Assembly (NCBI GenBank): GCA_025352915.1
Contig: JANXSA010000195.1
Span: 1 to 9,853, forward strand
Origin: Rhodospirillales bacterium
GTDB taxonomy: Bacteria > Pseudomonadota > Alphaproteobacteria > Acetobacterales > Acetobacteraceae
Reading direction: 5' to 3'
DNA length: 9,853 bases
Shown: positions 1 through 6,763 of the stretch, one piece after another
Numbering within the stretch: the first letter of the stretch is position 1
How the letters are laid out: each line of letters begins with the position of its first letter
Notes under the pieces: model-generated
Databases searched by the model: none
Told to the model about the DNA's origin: nothing
What the model saw: the letters and a program-made list of their open reading frames with translations, nothing else
Translations under genes and position numbers: made by a program

Positions 1-40
1 TATCAAGGCCTCGACGCCCCCCTTTGCCGAAGGCGCTTCA

Positions 41-100
41 TGGTTGAGGTCCAGGGTCTCGGACCCTGGTGGGGTCCAGGGGCAAAGCCCCTGGCCTTCC
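41..100. repeat. GC-rich twin-hairpin intergenic repeat
   Basis: Two perfect 8-bp stems lie side by side. The first is 51-58 paired with 62-69 (CCAGGGTC/GACCCTGG, 3-nt loop). The second is 76-83 paired with 87-94 (CCAGGGGC/GCCCCTGG, AAA loop), followed by a pyrimidine-rich stretch. The two stems share the CCAGGG core, so the element looks like a tandem duplication of one hairpin. From memory, similar 'GGTCCAGGG...GGGGTCCAGGGGC' elements are scattered between genes in Acetobacteraceae; I could not check this. It may act as a terminator or mRNA-stabilising hairpin for whatever lies upstream of the window. It sits about 70 nt before the first gene. No transposase or coding frame is associated with it. 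Confidence 0.7.
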
Positions 101-162
101 TGCCTTGCCGCCCGCCACCACCCCTGGCATCGTCACGGCAACGATAGGCGGGGAGACGGGCG

Positions 163-963
163 ATGGATTTCACGGGCAAGGTTGCGGTGATCACGGGTGG
201 GGCCAACGGCATTGGCCAGGCGGTGGCGCGGGGTTTTGCGGCGCGGGGGGCGCGCGGGATTTTGGTGGTGGACCGTGATGCCGCGGCGGGCGAGGCGACG
301 GCGGCGGCGATTCGCGCGGCGGGCGGCACGGCGTTGTTTGCCGCGGCGGACGTTTCCGTGGCGCAGGATGTGCAGGCCTATGTGAAGCTGGCGCTCGACA
401 CATGGGGCGCGATTGATTGTTTCCACAACAATGCCGGCATTGAGGGCCGGATTGCGACCACGGCCGAGTATGACGAGGCGGTGTTCGACAGCGTGATTGC
501 GGTGAATGTGAAGGGGGTGTTCCTCGGGCTGCGCCATGTGCTGCCGGTGATGCTCAAGCAGGGGCGCGGGGCGGTGGTGAACACTGCCTCGGTGGCGGGG
601 CTGTTCGGCACACCGGGGATGCCGGCCTATGTCGCCAGCAAGCATGCGGTAATGGGGCTGACCAAGGTGGCGGCGGGCGAGGTGGGGCCGCAGGGCATCC
701 GGGTCAACGCGGTGTGTCCGGGGCCGATCGACACCCGCATGGTGCGCGATATTGCCAAGCAGGTCTCGCCGAATGATCCGGATTCGGTGGAGGCGCGCTA
801 TGCCGGCTCGATCCCGCTGCGCCGGTATGGGACCGCCGAGGAGGTGGCCAATGTGGTACTGTTCCTGTTGTCCGATCTCGCCGGCAATGTCACGGGGGCG
901 CAATATGTCGTCGATGGCGGGCGGACGGCGGCGCCGGCCGGCGTTTCCGCGGCGATGGAGTAG
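163..963 (+). CDS. SDR-family NAD(P)-dependent oxidoreductase (first of two)
   Basis: This is a 266-residue classical short-chain dehydrogenase, the usual length for the family, expected to be cytosolic. The Rossmann glycine motif TGGANGIG is at residues 11-18. Asp37 at the end of the second beta strand favours NAD(H) over NADP(H) (inference). NNAG is at 89-92, and the catalytic tetrad reads Asn115, Ser143, Tyr156 and Lys160 (YVASK). The C-terminal GAQYVVDGG motif is typical. The ATG at 163 has a good ribosome-binding site, GGGGAG at 150-155, 7 nt upstream. The stop is followed after only 5 nt by a second SDR, so the two are almost certainly co-transcribed. The substrate (an alcohol, sugar, hydroxy acid or similar) cannot be assigned. 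Codons strongly favour G at the third position (GCG, GGG), unlike the C-ending codons of genes later in the window. Confidence 0.93.
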   Translation: MDFTGKVAVITGGANGIGQAVARGFAARGARGILVVDRDAAAGEATAAAIRAAGGTALFAAADVSVAQDVQAYVKLALDTWGAIDCFHNNAGIEGRIATTAEYDEAVFDSVIAVNVKGVFLGLRHVLPVMLKQGRGAVVNTASVAGLFGTPGMPAYVASKHAVMGLTKVAAGEVGPQGIRVNAVCPGPIDTRMVRDIAKQVSPNDPDSVEARYAGSIPLRRYGTAEEVANVVLFLLSDLAGNVTGAQYVVDGGRTAAPAGVSAAME

Positions 964-968
964 GGCCC

Positions 969-1715
969 GTGGAGGGATTGTTGGACGGCCGGCGCGCACT
1001 GGTCACCGGTGCGGGGTCGGGCATTGGCGCGGGGATTGCGCTGGCAATGAGCCGGGCCGGGGCGTTTGTGATTTGCGCCGACATCGATGGCGAGGCGGCG
1101 ATCCGCACGGCGGCGCGCATTGGCGCCGATGCCGCGGCCTATGCGCTGGATGTGACTGACAGGGCGGGAGTCGATGCGCTGGCGGCAAGCGTCCAGGGCA
1201 CGCATGGGCCGATCGACATCCTGGTCAACAATGCCGGCATCATCCGCCGCGGCCTGGTGGAGGACGAGAACACGCGCGCCGACTGGGATGCCACGCTCGC
1301 GGTCAACCTGGACGGGGTCTACAACATGGTGACGGGGTTCCTGGGCCAGTTGAAGGCGACGAAGGGCTGCATCATCAACATCGGCTCGATCCAGAGCTTC
1401 GTGGCGCTGCGCAACTCGGCCGCCTATACCGCCAGCAAATCGGCGGTGCGCGGGCTGACCAAGGCGCTGGCGATCGAGCTGTCGCCGCAGGGGGTGCGGG
1501 TCAATGCGATCGGGCCGGGGCTGATTGCGACGGCGATCAACGAGCGGGCGCGGCAAAACCCCGGGTATATGTCGCAGTTCGGCGACCGTATTCCGATGGG
1601 GCGCATCGGCACGCCCGAGGATATTGCCGGGCCGGCGGTGTTCCTCGCCTCCGATCTCGCCCGCTACATCACCGGCATCACCATGCCGGTGGATGGCGGG
1701 TTCCTGTCGTATTGA
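969..1715 (+). CDS. SDR-family oxidoreductase (second of two)
   Basis: This is a 248-residue classical short-chain dehydrogenase/reductase. The cofactor motif TGAGSGIG is at residues 13-20. Asp38 after strand 2 suggests NAD(H) use. NNAG is at 87-90, and the catalytic Asn113, Ser140, Tyr153 and Lys157 (YTASK) are all present. The protein ends in the common MPVDGGFLSY-type tail. The start is GTG at 969: no ATG is available near the N-terminus, and GGAG at 957-960, overlapping the end of the previous gene, sits 8 nt upstream. The general pattern resembles sugar-acid or polyol dehydrogenases (gluconate-5-dehydrogenase or KduD-like), but this is only a resemblance and no substrate is assigned. It lies 5 nt after the first SDR and 10 nt before the amidase, so the three form one unit. 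The two SDRs are clearly divergent from each other and are not a recent tandem duplication. Confidence 0.93.
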   Translation: MEGLLDGRRALVTGAGSGIGAGIALAMSRAGAFVICADIDGEAAIRTAARIGADAAAYALDVTDRAGVDALAASVQGTHGPIDILVNNAGIIRRGLVEDENTRADWDATLAVNLDGVYNMVTGFLGQLKATKGCIINIGSIQSFVALRNSAAYTASKSAVRGLTKALAIELSPQGVRVNAIGPGLIATAINERARQNPGYMSQFGDRIPMGRIGTPEDIAGPAVFLASDLARYITGITMPVDGGFLSY

Positions 1716-1720
1716 GGTGA
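1714..1720 (+). promoter_or_regulatory. Ribosome-binding site fixing the amidase start
   Basis: GAGGTGA overlaps the TGA stop of the second SDR and lies 5 nt before the ATG at 1726. It favours a 502-residue amidase over a longer reading of the same frame that opens at 1525 inside the SDR gene. Confidence 0.7.
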
Positions 1721-1725
1721 CCGCG

Positions 1726-3234
1726 ATGGACATGCTGGCATTGTCAGCCGTGGAATTGCGCCAGCGCATTGGTGCGAAGGAGATATCGCCGGTCGAGCTG
1801 CTGGAGGCGAGTATCCGGCGCATCATCGCGCTGAACCCGGCGACCAACGCGATTACTGGTGCCGATGTGGCCGAGGCGCGGCGGGTGGCCAGGCTGGCCG
1901 AACAGGCGGTTTTGCGCGGCGATGATCTCGGCCTGTTGCACGGGCTGCCGACGGGGGTCAAGGACCTGCATGAGACCGGCGCACTGTTGACCACCTATGG
2001 CTCGCCGCTGCATGCCGAGGACGTGCCGGAGTACGACTGCGCCATGGTCGCCAACGTGCGCGCCGAGGGGGCGGTGATCCTGTGCAAGACCAACGTGCCG
2101 GAATTCGGCGCCGGGGCGAACAGCCGCAACCCGGTCTGGGGCGCCACCGGCAATCCGTTCAACCCGGCGTTGAACCCTGGCGGTTCGTCCGGCGGTTCGG
2201 CGGTGGCGCTGGCGACCGACATGCTGCCGGTCTGCACGGGATCGGACACGGGCGGCAGCTTGCGCATTCCTGCCGCGATGTGCGGCATCGTCGGCTTCCG
2301 CCCGTCGCCCGGCGTGGTGCCGATGGACAAGCGGCCGCATGGCTGGACGCCGATTTCGGTACTCGGCCCGATGGGCCGGACGGTGGCCGACACCCGGCTG
2401 CTGTTCGCCGCCCAGTCCGGCATGGACGATCGCGAGCCGCTCGGTTTCCCGCTCGACCGCGGCGCCATCCTCGCCGCGCGTCCGGCTGATCTCGGCACGT
2501 TGCGCGTCGCCTGGACCGAGGATTTCGGCCAGGCGCCGGTCGGCCAGGAAATCCGCAGCGCCATGCGCGCCAAGATGGCGGCGATGTCCCACCTGTTTGC
2601 CCGCTGCGACCGCATCGCCGTCGAGATGGGCGAGCCCGATCGCTGCTTCGATGTGGTGCGCGCCCAGGGCTTTGTTGCACGCTACCAGCAGGCCTACGAG
2701 CAGGACCCCGGCTCGCTCGGCCCCAACATCCGTGCCAATTTCGAGATCGGCGCCAAGATGACGCTGGCCGACGCCGCCTGGGCCAATGGCGAGCAGACCC
2801 GCATGTTCCGCCGCTTCCAGACGCTCTTCCGCGACTACGACCTGATCCTGTCGCCCACCGTACCGGTGACGCCTTTCCCCTGGACCCAGCTCTATCTCGA
2901 GGAGTTGGAGGGGGTAAAGCTGCGCAATTACTACCACTGGCTGGCGCTGACCTACTACGTCACCCTGGTCACCAACCCGGCGATCTCGCTGCCCTGCGGC
3001 ACCGACCCGATGGGCATGCCGTTTGGGATGCAGGTCATCGGCCGTTTCCGCGGCGACCTCGCGGTGCTGGACGCCGCCCAGTCGATGGAGGCCGCCTGGT
3101 CGCGCATTCCTGGCCTCGCCCCGCCGAGGCCGGACCTGGCAAAACTCGCTACCCCGCGCCCGGAACTCGCCGCCTTCGCGACACATCGCAGCGGCCATTG
3201 GCATGCGCGCAGCATGGCGGAGCAGGCGGGGTAG
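1726..3234 (+). CDS. Amidase-signature family hydrolase
   Basis: This 502-residue protein belongs to the amidase signature family, which hydrolyses carboxamides through a Ser-cisSer-Lys triad. Lys79 sits in LPTGVKDLHE. Ser154 (cis-Ser) lies in the glycine/serine-rich PGGSSGGS at 151-158. The nucleophile Ser178 lies in TGSDTGGS. The 24-residue spacing between the serines and the overall order match the family. A C-terminal conserved stretch, ISLPCGTDPMGMPFGMQVIG, forms the end of the active-site fold. No signal peptide is visible, so the enzyme should be cytosolic. It is unlikely to be GatA of the tRNA amidotransferase because no gatC or gatB is adjacent and the partners are two SDRs. The natural substrate is unknown (aliphatic amide, cyclic amide, or amino-acid or amine conjugate). 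The ATG at 1726 follows a good ribosome-binding site; an ATG two codons later is possible. Codon choice shifts from G-ending to C-ending about halfway through. The gene ends inside the left edge of an AT-rich inverted repeat. Confidence 0.93.
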   Translation: MDMLALSAVELRQRIGAKEISPVELLEASIRRIIALNPATNAITGADVAEARRVARLAEQAVLRGDDLGLLHGLPTGVKDLHETGALLTTYGSPLHAEDVPEYDCAMVANVRAEGAVILCKTNVPEFGAGANSRNPVWGATGNPFNPALNPGGSSGGSAVALATDMLPVCTGSDTGGSLRIPAAMCGIVGFRPSPGVVPMDKRPHGWTPISVLGPMGRTVADTRLLFAAQSGMDDREPLGFPLDRGAILAARPADLGTLRVAWTEDFGQAPVGQEIRSAMRAKMAAMSHLFARCDRIAVEMGEPDRCFDVVRAQGFVARYQQAYEQDPGSLGPNIRANFEIGAKMTLADAAWANGEQTRMFRRFQTLFRDYDLILSPTVPVTPFPWTQLYLEELEGVKLRNYYHWLALTYYVTLVTNPAISLPCGTDPMGMPFGMQVIGRFRGDLAVLDAAQSMEAAWSRIPGLAPPRPDLAKLATPRPELAAFATHRSGHWHARSMAEQAG

Positions 3235-3393
3235 GGAAGAGTCTTCTTTTTGTGAACAAAAAGAAGCAAAAAAACTTCATCCATTGGCACGCATGCTTAT
3301 TGTCGGATGCTGCGGCGTTGCCAAAGCGTTTCACACAGAGGCAAACGGATAAAGTTTTTTTGCTTCTTTTTGTTCACAAAAAGAAGTCTTCCC
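3234..3393. repeat. Large imperfect inverted repeat of two AT-rich hairpin units
   Basis: The left arm (3234-3277) and right arm (3352-3393) are reverse complements apart from a 2-nt indel, with about 74 nt between them. Each arm contains its own hairpin with 11-bp stems and a 2-nt centre: 3243-3266 and 3363-3386 (CTTCTTTTTGT/ACAAAAAGAAG). A run of seven A (left) or T (right) flanks the inner side of each hairpin. Each unit begins with a TGGAT or GGAT motif on its inner side, so the two units point away from each other. The same unit recurs at 8209-8280. The element starts at the amidase stop codon, so it probably ends that transcript, but the T-tract placement is not that of a textbook + strand terminator. 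There is no open frame or transposase inside; it could be a dispersed non-autonomous repeat. Confidence 0.8.
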
Positions 3394-3399
3394 TTCCGC

Positions 3400-3413
3400 T
3401 TGACCTGCATCAA
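3400..3413. promoter_or_regulatory. FNR/FnrL-type anaerobox upstream of hemN
   Basis: The sequence TTGAC-CTGC-ATCAA matches the FNR consensus TTGAT-N4-ATCAA at 9 of 10 defined bases. It is the only such palindrome I noticed in the window and lies 66 nt before the hemN ATG. In alphaproteobacteria, hemN-type genes are known members of FNR/FnrL regulons, activated when oxygen is low. If the site is centred at -41.5 (class II activation), transcription would start near 3448; that start is inference. Confidence 0.82.
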
Positions 3414-3479
3414 GGCGCACTGATCCCCTCCGCCCCCAAGGTGGTGCCCGACAGAGCGCCCTGGCGCCGGAGCCCCGCC

Positions 3480-4829
3480 ATGTCCACCAGCCTCGCCGCC
3501 TATGCCAGCCGCGCCGTGCCGCGCTACACCAGCTATCCCACCGCGCCGCATTTCCGCGAGGATTTCGCGCCGTCGACCTACGCCGAATGGCTGCGCCGCA
3601 CCGACCCCGCCGCGCCGGTTTCGCTGTATCTGCACGTGCCGTTCTGCCGCGCGGTCTGTTCGTATTGCGGCTGCAACATGAAGCTGGCCAGCCGCTATGC
3701 GCCGATCGCCGCCTATGCCGCGGCGCTGCACGATGAGATCGCGCTGGCCGCCTGCCTGTTGCCGCGCGGTCTGCCGGTTGGTCATCTCGCCTGGGGCGGC
3801 GGCACCCCCACGGCGCTGTCGCCCGACGATCTCGCGGCCCTGATGGAGCGACTTCGCCGCCACTTCATCTTTCGCCCGGATGCCGAACTGTCGATCGAAA
3901 GCGACCCGCGCACGCTGACCGCCGAGATGGCGCAGCGCATCGGAGCACTCGGCTTCACCCGCGCCAGCTTCGGCGTGCAGGAATTCGACCCGCGCGTGCA
4001 ACAGGCGATCAATCGCATCCAGCCGCCCGACATGGTCGCGCGCGCGGTCGACGGGCTGCGCGGCGCCGGCGTGTCGCGCATCAACTTTGACCTGATCTAC
4101 GGCCTGCCGCACCAGACCGAGGAGACACTGCTCACCACCATCGCCACCGCCGCGGCGATGCGCCCCGACCGCATCGCCCTGTTCGGCTATGCCCATGTCC
4201 CCTGGATGGCCAAGCGCCAGCGGTTGATCGACGAGGCGGCGCTGCCGGACGGGACCGCCCGCGCCCGGCAATCCGAGCGCGCAGCCGAGGTGCTCATCGG
4301 CCTGGGCTACCAGCCGATCGGGCTCGATCATTTAGCCCTGCCGGATGACAGCATGGCAATCGCCGCGCGCGCCGGCACCCTGCACCGCAACTTCCAGGGC
4401 TACACCACCGATACCGCCGACACGTTGATCGGCTTCGGCGCCACCGCGATCGGCCGCTCGCCGTTCGGCCATGTCCAGAACATCGCCGAGCCCGGCGCAT
4501 GGGCGCGCGCCATCGGCCGCTTCATCCTGCCGGTGGCCAAGGGTGTCGCGATCTCGGCGGAGGACCGGCTGCGCGGCGAGGTGATCGAGCGCATCATGTG
4601 CGATGGCGAAGTCGACACCGATGCGGTCGCCAGCAGGCTCGGCTGCGCCACTGGCTGGTGCGGTGACGAGTTGAAGACACTGGACGGCATGGCCGGCGAC
4701 GGGCTGCTCATGCGCACCGGCACCGCCATCACGCTGACGGCGGAGGGCCGGAAATTGTCCCGCGTGGTGGCCGCTGTGTTCGACACTTACCTGGCTGCCG
4801 GCCGGGCGCGGCACTCGGTGGCGGTTTAG
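3480..4829 (+). CDS. hemN: Oxygen-independent coproporphyrinogen III oxidase (radical SAM)
   Basis: This 449-residue radical SAM enzyme (E. coli HemN has 457) decarboxylates coproporphyrinogen III to protoporphyrinogen IX without oxygen, in cytosolic heme synthesis. The [4Fe-4S] cluster motif is CxxxCxxCxC with Cys56, Cys60, Cys63 and Cys65 (PFCRAVCSYCGC). The extra fourth cysteine and the N-terminal PRYTSYPTA (residues 14-22) mark true HemN rather than the heme chaperone HemW. Also seen are the SAM-binding GGGTP (106-110), GVQEFDPRVQ, FDLIYGLPHQT and the later YTTDTADTLIGFGATAIG. The C-terminal HemN domain runs to about residue 440. The start is ATG 3480 because GGAG at 3469-3472 lies 7 nt upstream and family homology begins there; the same frame stays open to 3198, but that part reads through the repeat. 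It is convergent with the broken RTX gene, only about 10 nt away. Regulation is probably by FNR. Confidence 0.96.
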   Translation: MSTSLAAYASRAVPRYTSYPTAPHFREDFAPSTYAEWLRRTDPAAPVSLYLHVPFCRAVCSYCGCNMKLASRYAPIAAYAAALHDEIALAACLLPRGLPVGHLAWGGGTPTALSPDDLAALMERLRRHFIFRPDAELSIESDPRTLTAEMAQRIGALGFTRASFGVQEFDPRVQQAINRIQPPDMVARAVDGLRGAGVSRINFDLIYGLPHQTEETLLTTIATAAAMRPDRIALFGYAHVPWMAKRQRLIDEAALPDGTARARQSERAAEVLIGLGYQPIGLDHLALPDDSMAIAARAGTLHRNFQGYTTDTADTLIGFGATAIGRSPFGHVQNIAEPGAWARAIGRFILPVAKGVAISAEDRLRGEVIERIMCDGEVDTDAVASRLGCATGWCGDELKTLDGMAGDGLLMRTGTAITLTAEGRKLSRVVAAVFDTYLAAGRARHSVAV

Positions 4830-4837
4830 AGCCAGAC

Positions 4838-6488
4838 GACCCGGCGTGCCGTTGAATGCCGCCGTGCCGATGAAGCTGAAGGCGTCGTTGGTGGCGGTGC
4901 CGGCGATCGCGTCGATGAGGGCGATGTCCAGCTTCTCGCCGTCGACGCGGTTGAAATCCTCCATCGTCGTCGCATTCGTCGCAGCCGTACCCAGCACAGT
5001 CGGCTGGAAGCGGAACTGATCGAGCCCCGCCAGGCCGAACACCGTATCCAGCCCGCCGCCGAGATAGAACAGGTCCGGCCCCGCCGTGCCGGTCAGTGTC
5101 TCGCTGGCCGCGGTCGAGGTCTTGGTGTCGTCGTCCAGGATCACCCCCTTTGCCGTCGCCGTGGTGATCGACACCCCGGCTTGCGCCCCGGACATGGTGA
5201 CGGTGAAGCTTTCGTTGAGCTCGCCCAGCGTGTCGGCGGCGACCATCACCGGCACCTCCAGCACGCTCTGACCGGGGGCGAAGACGATGTGCCCGGCCGG
5301 CAACTGACCGCCGTCGAAGTCGGCGGCATTGGCGGCGGTCGTCGATGCCACGCCACCGCCAGTCACCGCCAGGTCCACCCCGGCCGAGCCCGACAGGTCG
5401 CCCGTGCGGGTCACGGTGAAGGTGACGGGTGAAGGTGTAGATGGCGGTGCCGGATTGTCCCTCCGCCGCGCTCAGCGTCGCCGCGGCGATGGTGAAGGCA
5501 TTGCCGATCGTCCCGCCGACCACTTCGGCCACACCGTCGTTGAAGGCGACGATCTCGAAGTCGTGCAGCGTGTCTCTCCCATCCGGCCCGGACACCTCGA
5601 CCAAGTCCGGCCCAGGGAAACTTACCGCATAGCTGGCGAAACTGCCGGTGAACACGGCGGTGTAGATGCCGGCATCGCCATACAGGTCGTCGTCGCCGCC
5701 ATTGCCACGCACCCGGTCATTGCCGCCGCCGCCCTGGAAGATGTCGGCGTTGCCCAGCCCGGTCAGGATGTCGGCTCCATCGCCGCCGAACACACCAAAG
5801 CCGAAGCCGCCATTGATCGCATTGCCGGTCAACTCCAGCACCTCGATGCCGGACAGTGTCAGAGTGTAGCCGATCGCTTGGTTATAGAGCACCGCATTGT
5901 TCAACCCGCCGCTGAAGCCGGCGGTATCGTCGGACAGATCGACCACGGCGGTGTCGGTACCATCACCGCCGGCGATAGTGGCGTATTGACTGCCCAGTGT
6001 GTAGACGCCGCCCAGCCGATCATCGCCCTTGCCGCCCGTCAGGCCGGTCATCTTCTCGATGCCGGTGACCGAGCCGAACGCCTTGCCGGCCACGGTGAAG
6101 CCGTATGTCCGGCCGGTCACGCCACCGTTCACCGCGATCACGTCGCCGGTCTGGTCGGCGAAGCTGGCATCGCCAGTGTCAAAGCCCGCGCCGCCATCGA
6201 TCATATTGGCGCCGAGCCCGCTATATAGCCGGTCGTTGTTCGCATCGCCCCAGATGGTGCCATTGCCGCCATGAAACGCGTCGGCCTGGTCAAGATGTCG
6301 TTGCCGGCCCCGCCGAAGACGCCGTCGGAATACGAGCCGCCATTGGCGTTGCCGGTGAAGTCCGGCACGGTCGTGCCCGGCGAAATCGAGGTGAAGATGC
6401 TGTTGTTCTGGTCAAAGAGGAAGTCGGTTGGAATGCGGCCAATATAGAATTCGTTTGCATTGCCAGCCACGAACTAGAACGTCGTCAT
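4838..6488 (-). pseudogene. Broken secreted RTX / Calx-beta repeat protein
   Basis: Translated on the minus strand with frames joined, this is a secreted-type calcium-binding protein. Glycine/aspartate-rich RTX nonapeptides (GGAGNDIL, GGKGDDRLGG, GGDGADILTG, GGGGNDRVRG) come first, then a Calx-beta domain (about 5110-5470), then a serralysin-like C-terminal RTX region (LTGTAGPDLFYLGGG, then DFNRVDGEKLDI). Such proteins normally leave by a type I secretion system; none is visible here. There are four lesions. (a) The ATG at 6488, preceded by AAAGGA, is followed by an amber codon at position 5 (6474-6476). (b) One base is missing near 6290; restoring it joins GGAGNDIL to DQADAFHGGNGT. (c) A 13-nt duplication at 5415-5437 shifts frame; removing it gives AIYTFTVTRTGDLSG. 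(d) The 3' end is lost just after FIGTAAFNGTPG, and the frame runs on, antisense, through hemN to 4332. The three open pieces are roughly 6470-6201, 6204-5425 and 5414-4838. A few sequencing errors could explain (b) and (c), but not all four together. Confidence 0.87.
5415..5437. repeat. Short direct repeat causing a frameshift in the RTX pseudogene
   Basis: GGTGAAGGTG occurs at 5415-5424 and again at 5428-5437, an offset of 13 nt. Removing one 13-nt unit restores the continuous Calx-beta reading frame on the minus strand (TFTVTRTG), so this looks like a slippage or tandem-duplication event. Confidence 0.75.
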
Positions 6489-6763
6489 CTCCAATTCCTT
6501 TCCCGAAAGTGAAATCGTCAACGTGCTGCGTAGGTAACGGGCTCCAACGGAACCTCGATCCAGCGCCCCCGATTTTCCGCCAGCTTAAGATTTTGTAAAC
6601 GAAATTGGAGGTCTTGCCTAAAGCCGGACGCACTCTGACGGACCTGCTGCTCCAACAGCGCATGTCAGCATGAATTTTAGGCATTTGAACCGCTGACAGG
6701 CTGAACCAACCCGCTGCCAGCACGATTTCCGTTCAAACCACGGCCCTGGCGCCGCTTTGTCGC
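6489..6763. other. Intergenic region between the RTX pseudogene and the urtA promoter
   Basis: This 275-nt stretch is less GC-rich than its surroundings and shows no convincing gene. It should hold the old promoter of the minus-strand RTX gene and any enhancer sites for the sigma-54 promoter just downstream. A 7-bp inverted repeat, TGTCAGC (6663-6669) and GCTGACA (6692-6698), lies about 95-130 nt upstream of the predicted urtA transcription start. That is the right distance for an activator site, but its arms do not match the NtrC consensus. I see no clear sigma-70 promoter. Confidence 0.5.

Noticed and set aside
1..47. Possible tail of an upstream + strand gene ending at the TGA at 45-47
   Set aside because: Only 14 codons are visible, other frames are also open, and nothing recognisable is encoded.
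1525..1725. Extended N-terminus for the amidase
   Set aside because: It would overlap the second SDR by 190 nt with an Arg/Ser/Pro-rich segment unlike amidases. ATG 1726 has a good ribosome-binding site.
798..1994. Open frame of 398 codons on the minus strand spanning both SDR genes and the amidase start
   Set aside because: It crosses three well-supported + strand genes, has low-complexity composition and no family motif.
1744..3204. Long open frame (486 codons) on the minus strand opposite the amidase
   Set aside because: It is a codon-bias shadow of a high-GC gene. The product is rich in Arg, His, Gly and Ala and has no recognisable motif, while the + strand carries a complete catalytic triad.
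3198..3479. Extended N-terminus for HemN
   Set aside because: It translates the AT-rich repeat and the FNR site. Family similarity starts at ATG 3480.
3297..4331. Open frame of 344 codons antisense to hemN
   Set aside because: A shadow of hemN; its C-terminal part even translates the AT-rich repeat as lysine and asparagine runs.
5400..5440. Programmed ribosomal frameshift in the RTX gene
   Set aside because: There is no slippery heptamer or downstream structure. A 13-nt duplication explains the break exactly, and other inactivating lesions are present.
6412..6723. Open frame of 103 codons on the minus strand over the RTX start region
   Set aside because: It overlaps the RTX 5' end in another frame, has no ribosome-binding site I can see and no recognisable family.
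6489..6763. Classical NtrC binding site upstream of urtA
   Set aside because: I looked for paired GCAC/GTGC half-sites and found none that is convincing.
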